NCBI RefSeq assembly: GCF_037975245.1
Contig: NC_092576.1
Coordinates: forward strand, 44,023,611 to 44,087,610
Origin: Apostichopus japonicus
Taxonomy: Eukaryota; Echinodermata; Holothuroidea; Aspidochirotida; Stichopodidae
Length of the DNA stretch: 64,000 bases
Direction: 5' to 3'
The translations under genes and the position numbers were made by a program. Shown here piece after piece: positions 1 to 12,539 of this stretch. The notes under the pieces are model-generated. The model did no database searches, was not told where the DNA came from, and was given only the letters and a program-made list of their open reading frames with translations. Numbering within the stretch: the first letter of the stretch is position 1; every line of letters starts with the position of its first letter.

Positions 1-2459
1 CACTGCAAATTAATATTTCTGTGCAATACGAAAATTCAACTTTCACCTCCTAAACCAAAGTAATGACCGACATAAACATGTGACAGAATCATCGATATGG
101 CTGCTGCACCTAAGTTGTCCTAAACAGTTGCAAAGAACATGTATCTGCTAGGACTGATTCCACTGCTACTGTATGGCTGCAAATGTAGTCTGTTTTCTAT
201 AACATTGCTTTAGTATTAGTACAGTACCTAAGTTTGGTCGAGTTACCTCACTGCACAGTATTGCCTACAGTATTTTGTCCAAGAAATCTTTAAAACCTGC
301 CAACTTCACTGCTAAAATAGTGCGCCAAAATCGACTACAGTATTACCCCATAGAGCCAAGCTTAGATAAACGTGATCTCTTGCAAATTGAAAATCCATGG
401 TTGAAAAAACCATATATATACATGGTATGCTCACACCTAACCCCTGTGTCGAGTGAGAATCTAAAAGTTGTTTGCGAAAAATCACTGTACATATTAATTG
501 ACGGCAAACGTGTTTCATAACTCCTCAAATTGTGTGCGGAAATTAACCAAAATCATGTAGAAAAAGACACAATCAATCATTCACCATAATATGAGTGTAA
601 AAGAACTAGACCTTTTTATGTTTTCCCTCCTTCCAATGTGATTTTACCTTCGTGTGGGTAAGCAAACAACATGGTGTTGATCCCATTGATAATTCATTAT
701 ACTGAAAAGCCATAACTACAGTTATGGCTGGATTACAGGCCCACTCTTAATAGAACAGTTACAGTAGACATGTAGTCTTAACAGACTAGGCTAAGGTGAC
801 CAGACATGCCTGATTTCTTGGGATGGAATCTGGATACCATGGACTGTCCCCAGATTGAAGTGTTCCCTAACTGCCCCAGGATTTCATTTAAAGTCCAAGA
901 TCATTTCCAAATGTTGCAAAAAGGCCCAGAAAAATGCAAAATTTGAAGGAAATATGACTGTTTGTATAAATTGCGTAAGTAATTACAGAAATATGGGCAT
1001 TTTACCATTGGTCTTGAAACATAACATTACCAAACAGAGTGAGATCTCAAAATGCCATCCACTCAATTAAAACATTCACAGTACAGCCTAGGCCCCTAAA
1101 TGTAGTGTAGATAGGCCTACTGCACCATCCTCGCACCATTCCTCAGTGGAACGCAATCCCATCTGATCTAAAATCAGCACCAAACACCGCCTCCTTCAAG
1201 TTCATGCTGGGAAGTCAGCAGCACCATTAGCAAACTTGAAGGACTGCACGTCAACAGCCACATCAGGGGCGATGTGTGCAGTATTACACCAAGACCAAGA
1301 CTGCCCCTTTTTATGTCATCATTGGGGTCAACATCAATAGCGTGTACCCAGAATTTCTGTAAACAAAATGTGGTCACTTGGGCCTAAGTTACAGTATTAG
1401 TGTACGATACTAACTTAGACTAGTTGGCCTAACGTTTGAACTAGGATAGCCCTAGCCTGACTGTAGTGTAACTGTAAGTAACAGTGTAACTTTGTGTAAC
1501 TAGTCCTACAAGCTACAGTTACACTGACTTAGGTTGGAACCACATAACCTACGACTATCTCTAAATTGGGCCCTTGTGCATATCATTCACATGTTAAATC
1601 ATCACTAAGCTTGACCACCATGGTGTAATACCTCAATCCGCTCTAGCTATCACGAAGCAGAAACAAGATTCTGCAATACAATTCCAAAGTGAGTAGTCAT
1701 GGTGTCAGCTGATTCCCTAACGTTATACCTTTATGTACATTAAACAAGCCTAGCCTACTGCAAAGGGAAATGTTACAGTAACGTTGCAAAGGGATATTAT
1801 CGTGTTGTTACCGTTCAGTGCATTAATTACTGCCACGACAAGGAGTTAACTACGAAATTTCCGAATAAAGGTGTTCCCTGCTTACATCGTGTAACCCAAA
1901 CTTTTACAAACCTTTAGAAATTCTTGAGTTATGTTCCAAGATCGCTGAAAGTTTATCTATCTTTTTCTGAGAGAAATTTGGGACATTTTACGGAATCAAA
2001 ACAATGCTTTGGGCTGGTCTTCTTATGTGGGATACACGTACTTTCAGTGTACGTAACAGCATACATTGCTGCAGACTGCATTTTCAAGTAACCAAATATC
2101 GCGGAGAGTAATTGCTAGATGGCTATTGCCCATCCTACCCCAAGGGAAGTGGAAAGACGTGGGAAATTTGTAATTGATTTAGTGAGAGTCACCTACATTT
2201 ACAGAGAAATGATGAATGACGAGGGGGGTGGGGAGCAAGGGGTTGGGGGCGTGCCGTTGCAAAAAGTACAGATTCTTCACTACTTTCCTTGATGTGCGTG
2301 GGTTTAGATTGGGAATAGGCATATTGAAGAACGGCAACTATAAGCTCACATTCTAAGTTACAATTCAAAAGCTGGGAAAGCAAATAATATTATTCTTGTT
2401 TTTAATATAAATAGCATCATATCAGAGGCAACCCGCGATGATCTCTCTCTGTGATCTAT
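1..2459. other. Intergenic, no gene seen
   Basis: AT-rich sequence with only short, non-conserved frames. Apart from the LINE scrap near 1150-1330, nothing could be classified. Short runs around GTAACTGTAAGTAACAGTGTAA near 1460 are weakly repetitive. Confidence 0.5.
1150..1330 (+). mobile_element. LINE 3'-end scrap
   Basis: The frame starting near 1142 reads PQWNAIPSDLKSAPNTASFK before a stop. This resembles the C-terminal end of many LINE reverse-transcriptase ORFs (aromatic-Trp-Asn-x-Leu/Ile-Pro ... SFK). No RT catalytic motifs are present. The call rests on this one motif, so it is tentative. Confidence 0.45.
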
Positions 2460-3217
2460 ATCACAGTCAGGGGCGGACTGGGTGTGAAAAGCGGCCCAGG
2501 CATTTTTCACCTAGACAGGACCGGGGCCCATTAATTATTGATATGCTACTTAAGTTACAATAGTGTCTACCATAGCAGGGGCGTATCCAGGATTTTGTAA
2601 CCCGGGGGGCGCGAATTACTATCTAAGCGGAGCGCCACCATCGTTTAGCGCGCAGCGTACAAGAAAAATTCTGGTTTTTATACCCCCTATGATCACCGGA
2701 AATGGCACTTCTCGGGCTTGAAAATGACCAACCAGATGTACACTTTTGCCTGAGAACCAAGTATTTCCCAAAAGTTTTTTTTTTTCCATCCATAAACTTT
2801 TTGAAGATTTTCTTCAGTAACCGTCATGTTCGACCTCATTGCATGTCCTGTGGATCATTGCTTTTGTAGGTGATTCTACGTCGCGGCCCACAATACCCGA
2901 CAGCCCCACCTTTCAAGGTTTTCAGCCCATTATTTGTTCAGAATTTGAAAATTTACTTCAAAACATACCCATAATGTTGCCAAAAATGTCACCTATGGAC
3001 AACCAATATAGAAAAACCTCCTTCAACCCCTAACAGACCGGTCAAAATTACACGAATAGAGGGAAGTATGATGAAGAATGTTGGTAAGGAAATTTTCGAA
3101 AATTCAGACAGTTAATTTATTGGTGTACAAATATTAAACCCCCTTATAACGGCTATATAAAACTTGGCTGAAGGAAATGAAATAATACCAGATATTTCCG
3201 AAACCGAACACTACACA

Positions 3218-3997
3218 CATAGGCGTAGGAGGCGGGGGGGGGGGGTTCCTACTGAAAGAAAATAAATTGCAATAATGTATAGCTAAAGGAAATGAAAACA
3301 TATCTCCTTGAAAATTAAAATAAAGTTCTAAGCTTGGTCGACTAATTCGCCATTACTAATGTAAAAGAGAATTTGACATAATTGGACCTCCATGCTTTTT
3401 CTCCATCTACATAAGACATTTCGTTGTTTACATTAGCATCCCGCTTTATACTGCGCAATTTCCACGGACTGTACGGTACACGATGGTATTAGACTATGGG
3501 GCATGTGGCCAAAACAGCTTTGTAAATTAATTCTTGCAGTCATCTCCTGGGGACTACATGAAATGTGGCTTAAAATGTAGGTATTGTGTGTCCTTTCAAT
3601 ATCCCAACAGTTCCCACTCCCAGAAATGGGGCACTTTTGAGTAAATCCCACCTAAAAACAAAACACTAAAAAACAAGAATTCCTTTAAAAAGGACTGCGT
3701 GTCATGCAAGTGAAATATGGTATTACACTGTTTGTTCAGGGATTTGACATCCTACAATGACCCATATTGTTTTTAATAAGTAATGATATTGGAATTGGCA
3801 TCTAATAAGGACGTGCATTCCATGAAGTGTTGAAACGAAACACCGTATAGTTGATGAAAAATATATGGGATGTAATAACCGATGCTTGGTTATATGATAT
3901 TGACATTAACTTGTTGAACGCGCGTGGAGCGCGCGAAAAATTTAGGTTATATTTATCGAGCAAGTTACAGCCCCCCAAATCAAATTGGGTTCCTATG
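3218..3997. mobile_element. Non-autonomous hAT-like element, CATAGGCGTAGGAG family, copy 1
   Basis: It is flanked by the perfect 8-bp duplication ACTACACA (3210-3217, 3998-4005). The left end reads CATAGGCGTAGGAGG followed by a G run. The right end is degenerate (CCTATG preceded by AAATTGGG), but its neighbouring interior, with palindromic GCGCG blocks near 3920, matches the copy at 60934-61327 in opposite orientation. The sequence just inside the left end also matches that copy. Confidence 0.75.
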
Positions 3998-4097
3998 ACT
4001 ACACACGTGGACAGTTTTGAGGCTGTTCATCCTGGAACCTCCATTTTCATGCTCACTGATATGATGTGATATCTGCTGTTTGCTTCACAAATTCGAA

Positions 4098-4345
4098 CAG
4101 ATGCGTAGCGAATAATTTGCCAAGGGAGAGGCGAAGCCTGTAGGCAGACTCTCTAAGCGTAGCGCCACCATTGGCGCGAAGCGTACAAGAAAATTTTGGC
4201 CGAAAGTGCCTCCCAGATCGCTGGAAATGACACTTCCCATGCCTTGTAAGTTGCATCTTAAGCATTTTCTTTTTTGAAATTACTAGCGATATCATAAAAA
4301 AAAATATGCTCGAGGGGGGGGGGCGGTCGCCCCCTTCCCGAAATG
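4098..4345. mobile_element. Fragment of the GCGTAGCCA-type hAT MITE family
   Basis: It starts with CAGATGCGTAGCG, a worn form of the CAGGCGCGTAGCCA end, then shares the family core (AATTTGCCAAG, AGCGCCACCATTGGCGCGAAGCG, TGCATCTTAAGCATTTTC, ATTACTAGCGATATCAT) with the copies at 5369 and 57490, and runs into a G tract at 4313-4323. No matching right end or target duplication was found. Confidence 0.65.
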
Positions 4346-4621
4346 CGTCATGTTCCCCGACGACTCGGTCTAGTTCGAGACCAGCCACAGTTGGTTTCAT
4401 CGCACAATTGTTTAAGGCGTCCATACACACACACGCGTTATGATAGACCATATATAGTATTTATATAGATACATTATAGTAAGAGAGGAAAAATGGAAAC
4501 GTCAGAAATGGAGTTGTCGGTGTAAGGGGTAGGGTGAGGCGCACGCCCCTTCCGAAGTCCTCGATCCGTCACTGGCTACCCGGCCATGTGTATATAATAG
4601 GGATCAGCGCAGTAATGATGT

Positions 4622-4790
4622 CACTGTTCTTCTTTCTCTTCCCGGTGTCTTGGCAGTTTTCTTTTACTTCCTCCTTTTCTCTGTTTTCTCTCTTTCTTCT
4701 TTTTTCTTTTCCCTTCCTTCCTCTCCTCCTCCTCTTTTCCACCACTTTTTTCCTTTTTTCTTCTCTTTTTTTTCTCTCCTCTTTTTCTTA
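4622..4790 (+). repeat. Pyrimidine-only tract (about 170 bp)
   Basis: Almost unbroken T/C sequence, mostly TTTTCT and CCTT units, lies inside the nested element at 2576-4833. The long open frames on both strands here (Phe/Ser/Leu or Lys/Glu/Arg only) are low-complexity artefacts of this composition. Confidence 0.85.
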
Positions 4791-5120
4791 CCCGGGGGGC
4801 GCGCGCCCCAATGCCCCCCTGGATACGCGCCTGCATAGTGATCGCCGTACTGGGGGAGGGGTCTAGAGATATTTTTGAAGGAATGCCTAGATGCAAAATG
4901 GTGCTGTATTTCTCATATTTGTAGGTTACAATAATCCTTAAAAATTTTCAGAAGCAAAAGTTAAAAAGGTAAACAAAAATATACTATAATATATGTTTTG
5001 AAACTGGATTTTATTAAGTTTTTCAAGCATTTTGTGACAACATGCTTAACACAAATAAAAAAAAAACCTAAATGAAATCCACTAAACATATATGTTCAAT
5101 AACACGAGCACATGTCATGT

Positions 5121-6304
5121 CTATGAGAATAGGAGCCTACGCAGTTCGCTGCTTCTGGCAGCCACACCATCAATGATATTTTTAGTGTCAAGTTTGGCCA
5201 AGATCTTTTTTTTTCCACAGACATCAACATGAACAAGGTGTTCTTGTGTCATCGTACTTCTCAAAAAGTTTTTGAGTCTCTTCAAGGCTGAGAAAGAACG
5301 TTCACATGCCACTTGTGACACAGGTAGTGTTACCAACAGCTTGTGGGCAAGCCCAATGCTCTTGTAAGCAGGCGCGTAGCCAGGAATTTGCCAAGTGGGG
5401 GGCGAAAATGTAGGCAAACTTTCAGAGCCGTAGATACAGCATTGCAAACTATCTAAGCGTAGTGCCACCATGTTGGCGCGAAGCGTATAAGAAAATTTTG
5501 GCTGAAAATGCCTCCCAGATTGCTGGAAATGGCACTTCCCAGGCCTTGTAAGTTGCATCTTAGCATTTTCTCTTTTGAAATTACTAGCGATATCATAAAA
5601 ACATTCAACAAAATTTTAAAAATATGCTCAAGGCTGCCCCCTTCGCCCCCTCCCCCCCCCCCCCTTGGCTACGCGCCTGCTTAAAAGCATCGGTGAAAAG
5701 GTTCAACTTGAGGAGCACCTTGTAGCAGCAGAGAGGACAGTCTTTACATGACTCACTTGATAAGCTCTCTCTGTCCTGTTCAGACTCACCGTCACTGTCA
5801 TCCTGCGATGTATAAGCATCTGCTACTGATTGTTTCAGTGTTGAACACTGGTCTTCAAGGCTTCGCAGTTCTGTTCGTAGTTGTTCCGCAGTGACAGCAT
5901 CATCAAATCTCAGCAAATATCTATGCAGCTCTTCCATAGCTCTGGAACACTTGACCGAAGTGTCTTGGGTGAAGAAGTGTGAGATCAGCATAGAATGTTG
6001 ATGTTGCTGTGGCTGATCTGTCAAATCGTCGCTCAATGCTGCTCACAATAGTGTCTACTATCGGGTTATACACTTCAATGCTATACCTGTTCACTGGGTC
6101 AGAAGTTGATGTAGCCTCATCTGTGGCTCGTGCGCCATCCATGCGTTTCTTCTGCCTTTGCCGTTTTACCGGAAGTGACTCTTCTATAACAAGATCTTCC
6201 ATATCTTCCAGTTGGTCATTAGCCAATTGAACAAACTTTGCATCATGAGTCGATTGGAAGTCATGACGTAGAATCCGCATATTCTTCAGCAATTCGTCCA
6301 CCAT
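5121..6304 (-). pseudogene. hAT transposase remnant (ZMYM1 / TTF-type, C-terminal part), frameshifted and interrupted
   Basis: The readable segments run 6304 to about 5950, then about 5950 to 5690 in another frame, then 5360 to 5121. The first has LLKNMRILRHDFQSTHD and FYADLTLLHPRHF. The second has ELHRYLLRFDDAVTAEQLR. The third has the hAT dimerisation core LPVSQVACERSFSALKRLK and LRSTM. This order matches the ZMYM1-like transposase C-terminal half. The N-terminal zinc finger and much of the catalytic region are absent. One frameshift near 5950 and the insertion 5369-5679 break it, so it is not functional. Deleting the insertion and one target duplication leaves the frame continuous across that site. 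Confidence 0.85.
5369..5679. mobile_element. Complete GCGTAGCCA-type hAT MITE inserted in the transposase remnant
   Basis: 311 bp. The ends CAGGCGCGTAGCCA (5369) and TGGCTACGCGCCTG (5679) are perfectly inverted over 14 bp. Flanks CTTGTAAG (5361-5368) and CTTAAAAG (5680-5687) agree at 6 of 8 positions, as expected for an old 8-bp duplication. The interior shows the family core plus a G run near the left end and a 15-base C run near the right. It interrupts the ZMYM1-like transposase reading frame and is therefore younger than it. Confidence 0.8.
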
Positions 6305-6423
6305 ACACAGCCCGTCTGTATTCTATTAACTACTGTGAAAATGGGCTGTAATTTTTACCAGGCTCCCCAGCCCACCGAGCATTGCTCAACTGCCCGTGTG
6401 GCCAGTCCGCCTCTGATCACAGT

Positions 6424-9400
6424 GCATTAGTCCAGTATGTTTCTACAACACTGCAGTTGCATTCAAATACTGTTTACAACTAGGATCAATACTGAGATGG
6501 AGGCTAAAACCATCATTATCATATCATATCAATCATATCTGAATAAGGATAAAACTACCATTAATTTCCTATGTGTCCACCAGTTCACGTATTTTTTTCT
6601 TATAGTGTTTTTCTTAATGTATTGATGGTAAACGGGAAAAGAAGGAGCTACATAGTTATGTATTATGAACATTAAAAACTAATCCAAGTATGCAGATCGT
6701 TGCAATTGTGTAAAGGGGCGCGTCTTCCAGTATTGCTACAGAAAAGGTGATTGGTTTATTACAGCCTAAACCGTTTATAATCATTATGCCTATAAAATAC
6801 GTTCTTACTTTCTATAGTCATGCTCAGTTTTTCCTGGCCGAATATAGCAGCATAAATATTGCATAAAAATAGCATGAATGTAGCATAAATACAGCATGAA
6901 TGTAAAATAAATGTAGGATTAATATAGAAGATGTCATAGCAGTACATTTTGCTTTCTATTTATAATACTATTACAGTAAAATTATTAATCTGACACCCTC
7001 CCCACCCCCACCCCATTCCCTCCCCAACTTCCCCAACCTCCAAGTGTAAGCTACATCCCCACGCACCCTTTTATTTCCTATGGCTTTTCGGAATGATGGC
7101 GTCGACTCTCGAAATTTATAAATATAAATTAATTTTAGGAGCATGCATCTGTTTTTTTTTCTTTTTTTCTTGTTTGTTTCCATGAATGTGTGATATTTTC
7201 CTTTGGACAAAAATATAGAATGAGATGGTGAAGTCGTTTGTATGATTGTATTGAACAATGACGTCACCAAATATCTGATCCTGCAGGGAAACTTGAAAAG
7301 TTGGCAAAACCATAGTTCTCAAAAAGTGGTTTTCTTCTTGACCTATGACCTATCTCCCAGGATTACATGGCCATGTTATGGACACGTGACAGCTTCACAC
7401 ATCATCTCTTTGTGAACTGAAAGTTTACTAAAGTCGATGACCACACTTTCAATGGTTAACGGTGGCTGAAGTCGGTAACTTAACATTTAACACGCTGCCA
7501 AAAAAATCTGCATATTTCATATACCGGTCAAAATCACATCTTCATAGCATATTGTTATACGAAGATTTAAGAATGTTTTCAAATCTGATGATAGTTTGTG
7601 AATGCATCTGGCAACACCAGTGTGAATGATGTCATCACAGCAATTAGGCTGAAAATATTTTGTTGCTGTTCTTTATACTTTGTGACTTATTTTTTCACAG
7701 AGGAATACAATATTTCTACTAAACAAGTTCCCATTTTTGATGAAATTTTAAATACAGAAAACATAAACAGATCAGCAGTTAATATAGTGGTACGTAGCAC
7801 ATTCTAAGGATAAATCAACACAAGATGATGACAATATGTAAGTAGAGCTTTTATTAGGACATCTTCGATGATGACGTCACAGACCACCGGCTGTGATCAA
7901 CTTCTGGCAATATCAAGCTTTCAACCCGGTCAAAATAGGTTAAATTCATTCAACAATATATGGAGTTTAAAAGGCAAGATATTGAGTTGGGGGGGGGGGG
8001 GTCAACTATTAATGTGGACTATCCTTTTGTTTAATGTAGGTACAACCACCGTTTGCCATCGGAATATCACTTGACAATGCATGTACAGCTGACTATGAAA
8101 TCATGAATGTAATGCACATTGTTACTCATTCGTGGAGATGGAAAGTAACTTTGTTGAAACAGACGCGATGGCTATAGTAATGATCCTAACTCGAATGTTA
8201 ACAAATTGAGGGCGCTCGTCAACTGCTCAATAAGTCACATTCAAATGTCTGACGTAGTCAATTTCGGCTCACCTTGGATGCCGCCAAATGCTCCGATTCA
8301 GATTTCATCTAACGGTTCTAAAAGGGACTTTGTTCAAATTGACTCAATCCTATACCCACTCTTTCTTTATAGAATTTTTACTCTTTCAAATTGGTACTTT
8401 AAAGAGTCCGTACTCCTTAATTCATACACTCCTTCTTCATTTCTAGTCGTGTTTACGCCTAGCGCCCTCATTCCTTTGTATTTCGGGAAATAATGTAAAT
8501 CTTGTACAAATGCGATGGAAGGTTAAACATTCGTACTCAGGCTTTTATGGCACTGAAGTGTTGGATGTTTTTTGTGTGTGCTTATAGGTGCCAACATCTT
8601 GGACAACTCACCGCTCCTCAAACGCTGTAACGAAGCCAAGTGAGATGCAACTGAGAGGTCCATTGTCAATACACGTTTGTTCCTATGTTCTCGAATGTCC
8701 GCGAATTCCCTTATTTCATGTCAGCTAACTCATGCATTTATTGTAAGCAATCTTGCGATCTTAAGAATGTCGGAAAGTAACATTGCCGATGCCTCATGGA
8801 GGGAGCTTATACCATAAACGACGTCCAAGCTTGAAATAAGAAATGTGCTAAAAATTAAATTAAGAAAGAAAGAAAAAGCAAAAATTGCCAGTGTAAATAT
8901 TATAATATACTATTATTAAATATTAATGTCAAAATATGTAGTTGCCGGTTGTGTCCCCGATATGGAGTTGCGGCAGGTTTCACGTTATATGTTAGCAAAG
9001 ATAGTGTGTTTTTATAACTATATGGAGCTCATTACGTGCAAAGAGCTTTCATCACGATGTCAACTCGTAATTGAAAAAAAAATTGCTCAGACAGAAACGG
9101 ACTAAATTTATGCAGTGCGCAATTCATGAGGTTGCTTCACCCCCCCCCCCCCCGCGGCCCAGCCACCCTCCTGACCGAAGTAACAAACACCACATCGACG
9201 AAATAATCCTGCCTTAGGGGTTAAACCCAAATAAAAGAGAGTCAGAAAAAAAAAATAATAATAATAAATTCATTTCTCCGAATGTTTTCTCCACGTTCCT
9301 GTTATAAATCAATTTTACAATACTCAGGATTTTTGTCCAGGACAATTTTTAACACTCTAGCGCCCTCTATTAAAGTGTTGTTCTTTCGTGTATGGATTAT

Positions 9401-12060
9401 TTCATTTTCTTTATTTTTTATCTCGCAGTATATGTTCTTTTTGTTCTCAACATTTCGACTTTTCCTGTAAAAGTTGATTTCTGCTACGAAATTGAGATCA
9501 ATGCATCTTAATTCCCAATATTTCCTTTAATATACTTCGTAATATTATATAAAAAGGTTGAATTTCCGAGGAGAAAGTCAAAATTTCGAAATGCGTGGCC
9601 TCAAGCGGTTTCACTATTTTCTCTAAAAATATCACTATTTTTTTCTCGACTGTGACGTTGTTTCATCTCAAATTTCCATCATATTCTAAAAATTACGGTC
9701 TCTAATTCTACTTCTTGAATATTTTTGTCTTTCATTTTCAAAATTTGGACTATTTCATTCCAATATTTCGTTTAGGAATTCTTGCCCGAAATGTTGACTT
9801 TATTTGTCGAAAATTTTCGACGTTGTATATCGAAATTTCGAGATAATGGACCTGTTTTATATCGATATACCTTTCTATTTAGGCTTGTTATCGAAATTGT
9901 GAGTTATCGTTGCGATATTTTCAAATACATATTCTAAAGTTCGCCGTTTCATTCAAAATATCGAGAGAAAAAAAGGTACAAACTTTGACGACTGACAGGG
10001 CCTGTGTGACACTGAGTCGCTTGTTTTGATTAGTTGAAAGATCCAGCTGAATAATCCAACACTGCTAAGACTTCGATGAGGGCATTCTTATAAAGCGAGC
10101 GAGACAGGGGTGGGGGAAGGGCGTTGTGGCCAAGTGGTTAAGACAGTGAACTTGTATATTTCCCGAGAGACTGAACTTATGTAGAAGGGCTATATAGGCG
10201 AATGAGGAAGTTTATAAAGGAGGGGGCTGTATTGGAGTCATTGAAATCGACCTCTGTGAAGGGGATTTGGGGTTCCTCCCCATAGAAGAAAAAGAAAAAA
10301 ATAGCACTACGGTAGCTCAATACGTCTCTGCCTACACTCTTTCTACGGCCAGATGCCAGACACGGTAGTGTTATAGCGGCAGATAAGACTTAAAACTTAG
10401 CATATCGTATCGTACGGGTTCTGGTCAGGTATGGACATTCGTACCGTTTTCTTCTTAATTTTGAGCCATTCAAGAGCAAAAGTATCTTCTATGTCGGGAG
10501 TGGATAATGTGTCATTGTGCGTCATGGAATTCGCTAAAGATTAAAGATAACGCACTTACATATTCCATATTAATATATTTTTGAACGTCTGTGATACTGT
10601 ATCCTGGGTTTAATATACGAAAGGTAGGTTTGATAAATATTTAGCGTGGATTTTCTATCTGCCCGAGTCAAGAATATTTTGTAAATTGGGAAAGTGCGAT
10701 TTGTTGACACGGTAACGGTAGTACGCTTGTGTATGTCAGACTGTAGCTTTCATACGTGTATTACTAAATATTACTGAGCGTAGGCTTGCTGAGTAGATAG
10801 GCATATGGGCCCTAAGCCTACACTGTACGTAAGCATACGTACTAGACTTTTGTAGGGCATATGTCTACATATTTCGCGCAAAGCCTCAAGTAGGGTGATG
10901 GATTTAGCGAAGCCAACAAAAAGCCATCTAACATGTTACAAGCTTGTCCCATTCCGAAATATTGCTGCTGTTGACCGAAAATATTTTGGGTGTGACAATT
11001 ATGAGGCAAGCCCTAGCCTAATGGCCTAAGTTAGTTTTTGCTCTAGGCCTTGGCCTACTTCACTTTTGTTAAATAATATACTAGCCTCCTTCTTAAGCCA
11101 TGGGAATGAAAGTTTAATGTTAGATTGGCATTTATCCCCCACATGCTCCAATGGCCCCTACCGAAAATGTTCGTTAGGGAGGTCTAGCCTAGAGTAAACA
11201 TTTTTTTTCATTATTAAGGCCACACAAAGTGGTAAAGACAAGCTTTAGTGTAAAGTGGTATTAGGCTAGTGCCGACATGCACTGTTCACCAAACTTGGTG
11301 ATCAGTACATGTAGGTGCCAGCCAAATAAACTTGTTTTAGGAGGATTTATCTTCAACTCCTAATTTTACAGGTCACATATTAGTTACAAATTGTAAGTTA
11401 GAAGGACATTTATATAATTTGTAAGTGATGCTTCATAATATATAGCACTTTTGAAAAAAAAAAAAAAAACACATTTTAGCGTAGTTGAATTGTTTTGATA
11501 TTTATATTTCAGTTTGTTTACACATATATTACCATTCATAATTGTTCAATAAACAACTTTTTGCATGTTATTAGTGAAAGCTGCACCATTGTAAACAGTT
11601 CTAACATACAGTATTTGCATGCAAAGCTAATGACCATTACCAAAACACTGAAAGGTATATCATGGACTTGATCCCACACTGGTCCAGCTATCCGGGGAAT
11701 GGCTGAAATTGGGTCCTTCAAATGACAAAAACAAACAAAACAAAACATGAAAACTAAACAATATTTAACCCCAAATAATAGCCTAGAAGCAAAAGGCAAG
11801 TATCAATAATAACACAGCAAAATGTCACCCATATTGCTTTGTAATTTAAGTAAACAATAAATTAGGAATAAATTACAAAAATTTATAAAATTTAAAACTT
11901 TAACAAATTATTATACACTATGTCAAACATTTTATTTGGTGAAGAAAACGTTAAAACCTACTTTGGAACAAACTGTGGAACTGTAGACATTGCAAGAAGG
12001 TAATAATTTAGTACTGGGAGTTTGTATAGCAGTTTACACTTTACAAAATAAAATTGTTCC
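6424..12060. other. Intergenic, no gene seen
   Basis: AT-rich with many stop codons in all frames. Small features are a G tract at 7990-8000, a C tract near 9140, and a tRNA-box-A-like GGCCAAGTGGTTAAGACAG at 10128 that may be a SINE head without a recognisable box B. A short open block at 8591-8640 follows an AG but lacks other support. Confidence 0.5.
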
Positions 12061-12065
12061 TATGG

Positions 12066-12535
12066 TGTACAAAAACTGATATACTGTGTACATCTTTGTA
12101 TGTATAGCAATTTGCCCATGTTGCATAACATTTGGCAAATGCGATACCTTATTCCCTGGTATAGGGCAGAATAGTGTACATAATCAGACAAGTCTTCTGT
12201 AACTTCCTAAGTTCATATGTACAAAAACTGATATATTGTACATCTTTGTACACAGCATTTTGCCCATTTTGCATAGCAATTTGCAAATTTTGCATAGCAT
12301 TTTGTGATGTGATATCGAATTAGTTATACCCTGGTAAAGAGCAGTACAGTGCATAAATAATACTATGCAAGACTCTTATGTATACTGTAACTTTGTGTGT
12401 ACAAAAACTGCTATATATTTACATCTTTGCATATATATACTGTATGTATCTAGCATGTTGCTTAGTAATTTGCCCATTTTGCATAACATTTTTTGATATG
12501 ATACAAGCTAAATTATTCCCTGTGCAAGAAATAGT
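12066..12535 (+). repeat. Degenerate tandem repeat, about 150-180 bp unit, three copies
   Basis: Each copy starts with TGTACAAAAACTG (12066, 12218, 12398), followed by TACATCTTTG, then CAATTTGCCCAT or a variant, TTGCATA, and a TTATNCCCTG segment. Units differ by small indels. No coding potential is seen. Confidence 0.75.
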
Positions 12536-12539
12536 TGGG

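Larger units (their letters stand above)
2576..4833. mobile_element. Non-autonomous hAT-like element, GCGTATCCAGG ends, nested inside the larger hAT
   Basis: The left end is CAGGGGCGTATCCAGG (2576). The right end, inverted, is CAGGCGCGTATCCAGG (4818-4833), 15 of 16 identical. CATAG is present directly outside both ends (2571-2575, 4834-4838), suggesting a 5-bp target duplication. G-rich then C-rich subterminal tracts lie inside the ends. It contains another complete element (3218-3997), a fragment at 4098-4345 and a 170-bp pyrimidine run. About 540 bp of its left interior (2630-3170) recur in reverse orientation at 58045-58595. The pairing of these two ends is an inference. Confidence 0.6.
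2468..6415 (-). mobile_element. hAT DNA transposon (ZMYM1-like group), decayed, with nested insertions
   Basis: The ends are CAGGGGCGGACTGG at 2468 and, inverted, CAGAGGCGGACTGG at 6402-6415. Both sides carry the identical 8-bp duplication ATCACAGT (2460-2467 and 6416-6423), the hallmark of hAT insertion. The remains of the transposase lie on the minus strand close to the right end. The 3948 bp are inflated by nested elements at 2576-4833, 3218-3997 and 5369-5679, and internal coding sequence is missing. This family assignment is the strongest of the window's transposons because ends, duplication and protein all agree. Confidence 0.9.

Noticed and set aside
275-520. 81-codon plus-strand frame
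   Set aside because: Opens with a non-ATG codon, no codon bias or domain, surrounded by non-coding AT-rich DNA.
4534-4896. Overlapping open frames on both strands in the pyrimidine-rich block
   Set aside because: They consist almost only of Phe/Ser/Leu or Lys/Glu/Arg because the DNA is a T/C run; low-complexity artefact.
5121-6304. Domesticated ZMYM1-like host gene
   Set aside because: Target duplications, inverted ends, a frameshift and an inserted MITE show it is a dead transposon copy.
8591-8642. Possible terminal exon reading ANILDNSPLLKRCNEAK then stop after an AG
   Set aside because: Acceptor tract is weak, no upstream exon joins it in phase, and the peptide matches nothing I recognise.
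10117-10175. tRNA gene or SINE on the basis of GGCCAAGTGGTTAAGACAG
   Set aside because: Box A-like word only; no box B or cloverleaf could be built.
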